Of a stretch of 64,000 bases of DNA, positions 45,301 through 57,300 are shown one piece after another. The notes under the pieces are model-generated. The model ran no database searches. It worked only from the letters and a program-made list of their open reading frames with translations, and had not been told where the DNA came from. A program made the translations under genes and the position numbers. Positions within the stretch are counted from its first letter, which is position 1. Each line of letters opens with the position of its first letter. Source of the stretch: Bombyx mori (taxonomy: Eukaryota; Arthropoda; Insecta; Lepidoptera; Bombycidae); assembly GCF_030269925.1 (NCBI RefSeq), contig NC_085130.1, forward strand, positions 9,948,501 to 10,012,500. Reading direction: 5' to 3'.

Positions 45301-48300
45301 GCCATCTGCCGTCAAAGAGCAGAAACGAATACCAAAGCAACTAGTACTATCGGGAACGTTGAAGAAGTGTAACGCCATCTGTTCTCGATAGCGTAAAAGC
45401 TAACTCAAATTTGTATGGAGTTGGAACAGCGCCCCTAGCGGCAAACGAAGGGAAGCTTTTTTTATAGCTTATATAGGTGAACGAGCTCTCGACCCACTTG
45501 ATGGTAAGTGGTTACTGGAGCCTATAGACATCTCCAACGTAAATGCGCCACCCACTTTGAGACAAAGTTCTAAGGTCTCAATATACGTACAACGGCTGCC
45601 CCGCCCTTCAAACCGTAGCGCGTTACTGCTTCACGGCAGAAATCGACAGGGCGGTGGTACCTAACCGTGTGGACTCACAAGAGGGGCTTCCACCAGTAGC
45701 TGAAGTTAAAAAATTCTCACTAAGCTCATGAACACTTCTAGAGTGTTCCACATAGTATTACACTAGCGACCCGCCCTGGCTTCGCTTCGGAAACTGTAAT
45801 TTATTATTGATTTTTCCACTATTTAATGGATGTTATTATACATACAAACCTTCCTCTTCAATTACTCTATCTATTAAAAAAACCGCATCAAAATCCGTTG
45901 CGTAGTTTTAAAGGTTTAAGCATACATAGGGACAGACAGATATAAGGACAGAGAAAGCGACTTTGTTTGTACTATGTAGTGATTTTTTTATATCGGTTTC
46001 TGCTGTTCGACAACAGATGGCGTTGCTCGTACCGACTTAACGCTACAATCGAAGCCTGTGCGTCCCCTCGTGAAGCTTATAATACATTTTCAGATCATCT
46101 TCTCGAGATCCGACGTGGAAGTGGATAGTTACTTGACCGCTTTGAAGAAATGTCAGCATCTGTTGATGAAAGACATTGATCTTTTGAACAGCAAAGAAAC
46201 TTCGAAGGTAAGTGTGTTAGCGTGGTAAAATTACTCGGTGCTAAGTATTCAATATTGTGTCTTATCTCTAACGGCTTAAAGTCGAAATTCACGTAACTGC
46301 ACCAACGGTTACGCACCATTGAACTGTTATTACCAAGATAACTTCGCTTCATTTCGCTTTCCATTCAACAAACGATTTATAAATTAACGAAAATCTATTT
46401 AAACTGGCAACATTCGCATCGCAAGGCATGGGTTGCCACACTATAAAAAAATAGAAATATTTACCTAACATGTTGGAGTGAGGACAGTATAAAATCCGCC
46501 GTCTCGCTTGCGGCCACTGGTTGTGGACTCGATGGATAAGTCCAGGCGGGATAGTGACGTCATGGATGCTAGAGTCCACTGCATTTACTGGGAGGCTACG
46601 TTCGACTCAACAGTAGGCTCAATCCAACGGTCGCGCGGGGAGGCATCCCAGGGAAAAAGCTCTCATAAAAAAAACTTGACAAGGACCGCGTAACAACATG
46701 TGGCAGAACAATAAATAATACTCTAGAAAAACTAACAAAATACGCTTTTATAGAAAAACCAACTAAAAAATGGAACAACAAAGGATATTATCAAAATAAC
46801 CCTTCTACTCATATCTGTTCATAAAATATTTATAACTACTGAAACCAAGCACCCCAAGATTAAAAAAAAAAAATCATTTTTACTTAATTATTTTTAATTC
46901 AAATTTATCAAAATTTATTTTCTATTTTTTAGTTGGATTTTCTATAAAAGCGTATATTGTTAGTTTTTTTTAACTATTATTTATTTCTCAATTTTTAGTT
47001 GAATTTCATTTTTTTTTTAATATTGAATTGTCATCGGTCCTTAATAAATATACCAAATTTCGAGTTAATCCGACGTTTTGAAGCGGCTCAAAATCATGTT
47101 CAAAGATTCCCTTACATACAAACATACATACGTCTGAAGCTAATAAAAGCGTATTAATAAAACAACCGAACTTATTATCCGAGCTTGAATTAAAATTACA
47201 CTGAAAATTTAAAAAATCTACATTTTCTAAACTAAACGTCAGATGTCGCTTTACCCTCCAGACCCCTCCTTCTTTTCTCGTGACCCAGATGTGACGTATG
47301 TATCTTTGGATCCAGGTAATAGCGGGCATCGAGGACCTATACAACCGCAAAGACTTGACCGGGAAAGAAGCCAGGAACCTTAAGCGGGAGATATTCTTCT
47401 TTCTAGGTAAATACACGTAGGGCTTGTAGAGTATGGGGCTATTACAGCCACGCTCTGATGGGAGGTGAGCTCACGGGCTCAACCTGAGAGAGTTTGCCAA
47501 CACTAGCCCTAGCAAGAGCAGTGCTTCGCTGAATCTACCACAGGATCGAAATCGCGACCCACTGAGAAGATCCGGCGAGAAACTCAGTGGGCTGTGTCTG
47601 GGGGTTAGTTCGCTCGCTGCCAAATTCGACGAGGATGATGACCGGTGCTTGAAGAACCTAAAACACCGGAGGGGATTCGGAGGATCCGTCAAGACATCCC
47701 AGTGGTCCGGATCAGATATGAGGACACGTCCAAGCCTTGATCAAAGACCATAGAAAAGTACATTTACAGATTTTGTCGGTAATCATATTTTCATCATTAA
47801 TATACTTTAAAGTTCTAATTGCCTTTTTCAGGTAAATTCGGTAATGTGTCTGAATCGAGCGCGTCTGAGGCCAGTTCTGTCCTCTTGAAGGACAACCTCA
47901 CGCTCGACCTCAAGTATTTGGACGAAGGTGTCACGTATAAGGTAAAGTTGTTCCTTCGAGCCCAACTTTACGTACATTAATAATGATACGTAAGATGACG
48001 CGTTTCGGTTTGAAGGGCGGGGCAGCCGTTGTGACTATACTGAGACCTTAGAACTTATATCTCAAGGTGGGTGGCGCATTTACATTGTAGATGTCTATGG
48101 GCTCCAGTAACCACTATAACAATAGGTGGGCTGTGAGCTCGTCCACCCATCTAAGCAATAATACATACCATACCACATGTAAATTATTAGTGCTCTCTCC
48201 TTCTTCAAACCGAACGCGTTACTGCTTCTCGACAAACTTCTCCAACCACCAGCAGCTCTACAAACTGTTTAGCTGATTGATTTAGTAGTGCATCTGCATA

Positions 48301-51300
48301 TCTTCTATCTCGGAAGGCGCTGATGCTCCAACTCAATTCTCCCGCTGCCCACTAGATGGCGCTTCAGTTAGATTCTATTTCAGATCAAGCTGGACGAGAT
48401 GTTGGAGCACGCGATCAGAAGCGGCGATCCGGATATACTGCGAACGCTACTTACCGTCATCTGCGCCGGTAGTGAGTATTTAATTGTCACGTCCGTCACC
48501 GTTTACATTAAGACGTAAACGTTTTTTTTTTATTGCTTAGATTAGTGGACGAGCTCACAGCCCACCTGGTGTTAAGTGGTTACTGGAGCCCATAGACATT
48601 CACAACTTAAATGCGCCACCCACCTTGAGATACAAGTTCTAATGTCTCAAGTATAGTTACAACGGCTGCCCCACCCTTCAAACCGAAACGCTTTACTGCT
48701 TCATGACAGAAATAGGCAGGGTGGCGGTACCCACCCGCGCGGACTCACAAGAGGTCCTACCACCAGTAGAACGTCTATACCCCATCGGGGGGGGGTCAGG
48801 TGTCCGCGAGCTCAACCGCGCGTGTGGCACGTTGCAGACCCGGTGCGGCAGGCGGAGCGCGCGTGTCGCGTGTGCGCGGCGTGGTGTCACGCCAGTGTTG
48901 CCAGCGCCGCCGCGGACGCGCTGCCAGTGTTGCAAGCTCTGAAACTGTCCAACGTTACCGTTGAGCTGCTGCCCGTAAGTTATATCCGCGTTTTTTTTAA
49001 CAAGTACTTTCTAATAATAAAGCGTCACACTTCTTCTTCTAGGACTAGTATTTCACACTAGGACCCTGAAAACCTCCCTCTTCTACGAGTGTCTTACATG
49101 ATGGTGTTTCGCAGTACATCGCCTGCGAGAGGTCTCCGGGGGTCAGAGGTCTGCTGTCTGACGTCCTGGAGAGACTCTTGTCGGACCCTCGCCACCAGCA
49201 GGCCGTGGAGCCCGTAGCCGCTCAGGCCTTACTGATGCTGCGGGATAAGAACGGTAAGCTATTTCATAGCGCGTGGGGGGGGGGGGGGGGGGATAAATAA
49301 ATTGAATAAAAATTTTAAAGTCGTCGCGGCCTAAAGGATAAGACGTCCGGTGCATTCGTATATAGCAATGCACCGGTGCTCCAATCCCGCAGGCGGGTAC
49401 CAATTTTTCTAATGAAACACGTACTTAACAAATGTTCACGATTGACTTCCACGATGAAGGAATAACATCGTGTAATAAAAATCAAACCCGCAAAATTATA
49501 ATTTGCGTAATTACTGGTTGTAGGACTTCTTGATACAACCGCCCCGCCTATTTCTGCCGTGGAGCAGTAATGCGTTTCCGTTTCAAGGGCGGAGCAGCCG
49601 TTGTACTGAGACCTTGTATTTCAAAGGTGGGTGGCGCATTTACTTTGTAGATGTCTATGGGTCTCCAGTGACCACTTAACACCAGGTGGGCTGTAAGCTC
49701 GTCCACCTATCTAAGCAATAAAAAAGAGTACCTACAATTTGTTTTCAGCGCTGACGCGACAGGCCGGGCTGGACGTCTCGCTAGCGGTGTTGCGGGCCGC
49801 GGACCCCACGCATGCCCCATTGCGGGCCGCGCTACCCGCCCTGCTGCCGGGCATGTGCGGGGCTGTGGGGGGAGGCCCAGCGCTGCTAGCGGCCACGCAC
49901 GCTTTTGTACGGGCGGCGGCTATGTACGATCCCGCCACTACCGTTGGCATGATCCAGGAGATGATGCGCCACCTCACCCACCCCAAGTCTGACGTAGACT
50001 TCGCGCGCCACGAGACAACTGTCAGGACAGCGGTCGACTTCATCAAAGTCGTTGCCAGTGAAAAAAAATTAGACTCCGCCATTTTTCTTGGGATCGATGC
50101 GGCCAGTGTTGCCAGGAAGATGGTGTTGCTGTGCGAATTGAAATCGGCTTTTCGTTTTGAGTCCGATTTCGATTTGAGGCTGCTGGAGGGGAACGGTCTA
50201 CTGGATCTGGAGGTGGAGGATTTGGAGGACCCGTTCTCAGTCGCGGCCACCCTCCGTGTCCTGACGGACTTCGCTGGAACCTACATGGAGATCAGGAGGG
50301 AGGTAAGGGAAATGGAATGCCTTATTACCACGTTTATTCTTTTATGTATAGTTGGTATATGATGGTGCTAAAAGCCAGTCGGCTAGATCCGACGAAGTCA
50401 GGAGCATGTAAGCTCTGATGCAATTAGCAATCCCTTAACAATACCTATGACACTACTGCCCCAGAACAGTCCATTCGTTTTTTTTATGCTATTTTATTGA
50501 TTGATAAGGCTGTAGGGGGATGACACCCTGCCCCGCTTAGCTTACTTACTAGACAGTTTTAGTAAAAAGTGGGGCAGGGTATCATTCGCCTACAAGGGAT
50601 TATTGATTAAGATTTTTTTTTATTGCTTAGTTGGGTGGACGAGCTCATAGCCCACCTGGTGTTAAGTGGTTACAGTAGCCCAAAAACAACTACAAGGTAA
50701 ATGCGCCACCAACCTTGAGATATAAAAGTTTAAGGTCTCAAGTATAGTTACAACGGCTGCCCCACCCTTCAAACAAGATAAAACGTAATGACTGTCCACC
50801 TGTTGTCAAGTGGCTTAGGGAAACCGCCACCTTGAGACCTCAGTTCTAAGTCCCAGTTCTACAATACAACGACTGTCCCACCTTGAAAACCGAAACGCAT
50901 ACTGCTTCACGGCAGAGATAGGCAGGGCGACGGTACCTACTCGCGCGGACTCACAAGAAGTCCTACCACCAGTAATTATGCAAATTATAATGCGTAACGA
51001 GAGGTCCAGCGCCCGCATTGTCATTGTTAATATCTCAGTAAAATAAACTAATATAATATAACATACAGTCCTTCACCTTTTATTACTGTCCATCGAAGCA
51101 GTGAACAAACAAACAACTAATATATACCCATAATATATCTCTACACTTTCAGAAATCGGTAGAACTATTGGCCGGATTGGTGGAGAAATTAAAACCGAAC
51201 CTTATAATAACGGTCAATAGGTCGATAGTGAATTGCCTGCAGACTTACAAAGACCTATTAGGGGAATTACCGCCGTTATTGACAAACGCCTTCGACGTTT

Positions 51301-54300
51301 GGTTCTCAGTGTTGCCAATAAATGAGATAACTACCAGTTTAGAAGAAAATAAACTGCTGGACGAACATAAGGCCGTGATAAAATCACTAAATATAATGTT
51401 GATGGTTTTCGAATTGAGGAGTGATTTAATAAAAACATGGCCAGATTCGATTATGAAGGTGACGCCAAAGAAATCCGATTTGGAATACATTAGCAGCGCT
51501 CTGTCTGCGTCTCTTAAAGCTTCAAGTCGTGATGATATAAAGAGATTGATATCGGGAGGTGATGGGAGGGACCTCTGTAGGAGACATGTTAAGGTATTTT
51601 TCGGATTCCTGGTGAAGTCGCCGTCTGTGTTATTAGACGGTGACGTCACAAGTGCGTATTCCCTGTTGGATGACGTAGTGGATTGTTACGTCAGGATGAG
51701 ATGTCCTGAGAGATGGCGTGGGGACGTGCTAAATCTGGTCGATGGGGTGAGTGAGAAAGCAGACATTTTCCGTCTCAGCTAGGAGCTTCTGTGTTGTTGT
51801 AATAGATAGGCGATAGCTTGTGACCTTTTGATGCTAAGTGCTCATCATGATGCCTGAGGTCGAAGTCTCAATCATACTGTTCAAGAGCTTGAGGTCGCTT
51901 CTCGGGCTCTTCCGAATATTTCCACCGTAACCTCGGTAAATTCCCACCAGTTTATTTGGAAATTATTTCAATTCGTACGGTTTTTGTTTCGTTTGGATTA
52001 TGGTTTAATTTACATATAGACATAGGTTGGTTTTTTTTTGCTTTAATGGGTGCACGAGTTCACAGCCCACCTGTTGTTAAGTGGTTACTCGAGCCTATAG
52101 ACATCTACAATGTAAATGCGACACCCACCTTGAAATATGAGTTCTAAGGTCTCAGTATTGTTTCAACGGCTGCCCCACCCTTCAAACTGCTTCTGCATTA
52201 TTTGCACATTACTGCTTCACAGCAGGAATAGGCAGGGCGGTGGTACCTACCCGCGCGAACTCACAAGAGGTCCTACCACCAGTATAGTACACCAGTAAGT
52301 TTTGTTTTTGTTTGTCAGCTGTGGCCTGTATACGAACAGCAGACTGAGTTTAGCAAGAAGCAAGCGCTGCTTGTCAGTCTGTCTCGCTTCCCCGTCCCCC
52401 CGCCTCCCACCTCGCCCCCCGTCGCGTGGGGAGTCAAAACCCTGATGGAGGGGGAGATCACTCAGAGGATATGTCTCGTCGGAGCCTTGCCCGCCGGCGA
52501 GGAATATAGGTGAGGGTTTTTTTTAGGTTGTCCATTTCCATTCTTTACTGTTAGTGGACGGTTAGCGTGGTATGGACATGTGACGCGTAGAAAGGAGACG
52601 CATGTGACTAGGAGATGTATGGAGACGGTAGTGCAAGGTAGAGGGGGAAGAGGTCGACCGAAGAAGACATGGATGGAGTGTGTGAGTGACGAAATGAAAG
52701 AGAGAGGAGTGAGTGTTGAGATGACGGCTGATAGAGGAGAATGGAAGAGAAAAATTAGCTCTGCCGACCCCACCTAGTGGGATAAGGTGAAGAAAAAGAA
52801 GATGTTTCTAAAGAGGCTAGCCACTGTGCTTATCTAAACTAATATTATAAAGCTGAAGAGTTTGTTTGTTTGAACGCGGCAATCGCAGGAACTACAGGGC
52901 CGATTTGAAAAAATGTTTCAATGTTAGATAGCCCATTTATCGAGGAAGGCTATAGGCTATATAACATTACGCTAAGACCAATACAAACGGAGCACCAATA
53001 TAGAATGTTGCAAAATGGGGTTATTTTCTTTCTTGAGAGCTTCCGCTGCGTGCGCTGCGGAAACGGTTAAAGTTTCGCTAAAATAATTTATGACAGATAA
53101 AAGTCTAAAAAAAGTCCGCGACAGCATATGTCTATAATATGTTAAGGTTGGCTCACTATAACGTTTTTTATGCTGACCAAATTTGTTCTAAAATAAAGCA
53201 TTATTTGTGAATTATATCCACGCGGACGAAATCGCGGGCAAAAGCTAGTTTCTAATATTGAACGCTTGTTCACACTTGAAGGTCGCTCACGACTCATCCA
53301 TTTCTCAATGTGCCTCATTACAATTTGTGTTTTTTAATTTTTTTATTTCTTGTATGGGTGGACGAGCTCACAGCCCACCTGGTGTTAAGTGGTTACTGGA
53401 GCCCATAGACATCTACAACGTAAATGCGCCACCCACCTTGAGACATAAGTTTAAGGTCTCAGTATAGTTAGAACGGCTGCCCCACCCTCCAAACCGAAAC
53501 GCATTACTGCTTAAATAAGCAGTGGTACCTACCCGTGCGGACTCACAAGAGGTCCTACCACCAGTAAATGTGCGATATGTGTGCGCAGCGCCGCCTATAG
53601 CAGTTTCTCTGGCGTGGTGGGTCCCCGGCTGCGGGAGGCGGCGCGGGGGCGGGGGCCGGCGCTGCGGGCGCTGCTGGGGGCGGCGCACTGCGGCGACCCC
53701 ACCCTGCTGCGGACCGTCGCCGCTCTAGCTGCCGGTACACGTGCCTGTCACTCCACGAACCCGGCCCGAGATAATAATAATATTAAACATTTATTCCAAA
53801 CATAAATTTACAACAAATATTAAAAGAAAAATAACAAGGCTTGAAAACGGTTACCGGCTTAGCAATGCCTAACAGTACCGAGACAATCGGTACTGCGGCG
53901 CTGATCTTCCGCCGGCATCTGCGGAGGGACGTGCTCACCAGCATCAGACCGACCAAGCACTGTCAGAGCTTAAATTAATAACTACAATAACAACAATAAA
54001 AACAATGAAATACATAATTATATATTGAATTATAAAAAATTACAATTGCAATGCACAATTACAATACGCAATAATTAAAATTGATATTTTCGAATTTAAT
54101 TTGCATATTCTATCTATATAATCTATCTTAAGAAGGAGGAGGGGAGCCTGGAGATCAGTAATACAGGTCTTTGAACCTAGTACAGACTTCAGCTCTTTCA
54201 AAAGCTAATTTCAAACAAAATAACTTAACAAAATAAATTATAAGGTTGATTTCCATTTGTATTTGTACTATACCTTTTTTTTTTAATCACGCCACGTTAA

Positions 54301-57300
54301 CTGGTCCCGTGGTAAGTTCGAAAAGAACTTGTGTTACAGGTACCAGATAACGGAAATAAATGTAAGATTTTTATTATACACATACGTATATTTAATATAC
54401 ATCCATAACCCTGGAAAAGGCATTATTATATTTATCATACAAATATCTTTCCTTGGCGGGATTCGAACCCGCGACCCTCTTGTGTAGTGACCATGTCACT
54501 TACCACTACACCAGACGGCCGTTTAAGAGAGAAATAAATAAATTATTATTATTATTATTATATTCAAAAGATATACTTTTAAATTTGATGGGGGCCGCAG
54601 TCATCAGAACTGACTCACGACATTCGGTTTCGCGACAGGCGACGACACTAAGGGCTGGTGGGACGAGGCCATCGACTCGTGCATGGCGGCCGTCGCCAAG
54701 CACCGTGACGTCACTGTGCACGAAACAATATACGCGTGGACGTGGACGGGGCTGTCGACGGGCGTCTGCGAGAGGATGCTCGTGCCTCTGCTGCGGTGGG
54801 TACAGCTACCGGCGTCTTTGAAATAAGAACTGCCTATTTGAGTTTGATTGTGCGTATTTGAGCGATAATTTGACTTTTTATAGCATTGAAGTAGATTATG
54901 ACCGCCGCGTCACATTATGCCTCTTGTCTGCTCGTATGCCCCTCGTCTTTCTCCATGTCTCCCTCTCTCTCTCTCCCGCCCTCTGCCTCTTTCTCCCTGT
55001 CACCCTCCCTCCTTCTGTCCCTCCCTCTCTTTTTCCCTGTCTCTCTCCCTCCCTCTCTTCCACCCTCTCCCTCTTTCTCCCTGTCTCCGTTCCTCCCTCT
55101 CTCTAACATATAACCTGCTCCTAATCGACAGCGATAAGTAGCGCTTAGACCCTGGCAGATGATATCCACTCACCATCAGAGAGGCCATGATGTGCTCACA
55201 CCGATGTAATCGATCGATCGGTTGTTTTGTTAACAGACACACTCCCGCCAAACGTCTGGAAGAATTCCTGTCGAACAAAGTTAACATGTTAATTGACATG
55301 TTAATGACCGGTCGGGCGGCGAGCAACGCATTAGCGTACGAACAGGGCGTCGTCAACTACACGAGAGCTTTGAGCGTGCTGGCGGTGGCTTTTGAGAAGG
55401 TGAGCTTCGGTGGACGGTGGGGACGGTTGGGGGGGAGGGGGGTTGGTGTCGCGAGATACTTGTCTATTTGAGATGGAATATCGACATTTTTATTTCATAG
55501 ACAGATGAACTCGCAGCCCGGTCGCTGTGGCCCATGGACATCGCAACGCTAATGTTACTTTGAGACTACAGGTCTCAGTCTTAAATTCTATAACAAATTC
55601 CCCACCCTTCAAAACAGAACGCATTACTGCTTTGCGGTAGAAATAAGTAGGGTGGTAGTACCTACCAGTGTAGGCTCACAACGTGTGCTATCCCCAGTAA
55701 CTACGGAAATCTATATATTAATACGTGAAGCAAAAACTGTGTAGCCCTTTTTACGAAAATTGCGCGGACGGAGGTGTATGAAATTTCCCACTCTGAAAAT
55801 AGATTAAGATTGTTTGTATTTAATATTATTTATTTATGTGAATTGAAGTGTAGGTATTCTTGGTGAAATCTGTGATTATAGAAGTATAATAGTCTTCGAC
55901 AATAGAACCATATTAATGTTCAAACTTATAGTTTCAATTAATTATAGTTGAATTTCGACTATTGCGGGACCACTACAATATAAAAACATGTCTTCTTATC
56001 ACTACATAGTATAAAACAAAGTCGCTTTCTCTGTCCCTACGTATGCTTAAATCTTTAAAACTACGCAACGGATTTTGATGCGGTTTTTTTTAATAGATAG
56101 AGTAATTGAAGAGGAAGGTTTATATGTATAATAACATCCATTAAACAGTGGAGAAATCAATAGTAAATAAAAGTGTTCTTCTAAAACAATCCAACACATA
56201 ACATCCCTTCGACTAATAAAACAATCCTCCTAAGAATAGAGCCTGTTTTTTTTTTAAAGTGACAAAAAATATGTAATAACACACGACCACATTGGAAAGA
56301 ACACGTCGTACCCAACAGGCCCGGACGACCCAACTTCTGATCACTCGTACCGTTTCCAGCTACCCCGGCAGTCACTGGAGGCGTCCAGCTCGGTACTCCA
56401 CAGCCGCATGGCAAGCCCAGAGTCCTGGATGCTGGTGCGACGTGCGTGCAAGCTGTGTGTCACGCTCAGGGACGCCGTGACGTGTCCCGAGGGGGCCGGG
56501 GGCGGGCTGAGAGGGGCGTGCAGGTGGGGGACCGGGGGGCGCACCAATTCAATATCACCTCACTCATTCGTTTTTTTTTTGTCATTGCTTAGTTGGGTAG
56601 ACGAGCTCATAGCCCACCTGGTGTTAAGTGGTTACTGGAGCCCATAGACATCTACAACGTAAACGCGCCACTCACTTTGAGATATAAGTTCTAAGTTCTC
56701 AGTATGGTTATAACGGCTGCCCCACCCTTCAAACCGAAACGCATTACTGCTTCACGGCAGAAATAGGCAGGGTGGTGGTACGTACCCGTGTGGACTCACA
56801 AGAGGTCCTACCACCAGTAATTACGCAAATGATGATTTTGCGGGTTTCATTTTTATTACACGATGTTATTCCTTCACCGTGGAAGTCAATCGTGAGCATT
56901 TGTTGAGTACGTATTTCATTAGAAAAACTGCTACCCGCTTGTGGGATTCGAACATCGGTGCATCGCTACACACGAATGCACCGGACGACTTATCCTTCAG
57001 GCCACGACGACTTCACGAAGCTATTTATTTCCAGAGCGTTCTACGTGGCCGCCTACAAGTGCTTGACGGCGGCCTTGTGCCGCTGGAAGCAGCCCAAAGC
57101 TTACGTGACGCTTTTCGACGAGAAAGCTCTGTCGAATCTGATGGACCCCGAAAAAAGATACGAACTTCCGATAAAACCGAAATGGGTGAGTGTCTGTCCG
57201 CTATTTGCAGGGTCGATGTCTTCTTCCAACGCAGAAGTGGTTCGCGGTGGTAACGGACTGGTGTGTGGTACTCACTCGTGGGGGTCTACTGGTTGCCCCA

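Larger units (their letters stand above)
44957..46093 (+). other. Intron 11
   Basis: Starts with a CA/CTCACA minisatellite, then LTR-like, foldback, Bm1 and Helitron pieces. Acceptor CATTTTCAG. Confidence 0.75.
46208..47315 (+). other. Intron 12
   Basis: Contains a small element with inverted ends (46727-46968) and repeat Y (inverted). Confidence 0.75.
50303..51152 (+). other. Intron 18
   Basis: Two antisense Bm1 copies in series; around 50505-50600 a short inverted pair ('GGGATGACACCCTGCCCCGC' and 'GGGGCAGGGTATCATTCGCC'). Confidence 0.75.
52510..53588 (+). other. Intron 20
   Basis: RTE remnant, Helitron E, and an antisense Bm1 ending 24 bases before the acceptor. Confidence 0.75.
53735..54638 (+). 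other. Intron 21
   Basis: An AAT-tailed LINE end (about 53771-53975), a second LINE end split by a tRNA-derived SINE. Acceptor GGTTTCGCGACAG. Confidence 0.72.
55400..56359 (+). other. Intron 23
   Basis: Diverged Bm1-like sequence (about 55495-55705, antisense), Helitron A and a Helitron B piece. Acceptor CGTTTCCAG. Confidence 0.72.

Noticed and set aside
54858..55169. Several long frames in all registers
   Set aside because: Produced by the CCCTCT tract, which lacks stop codons in most frames.
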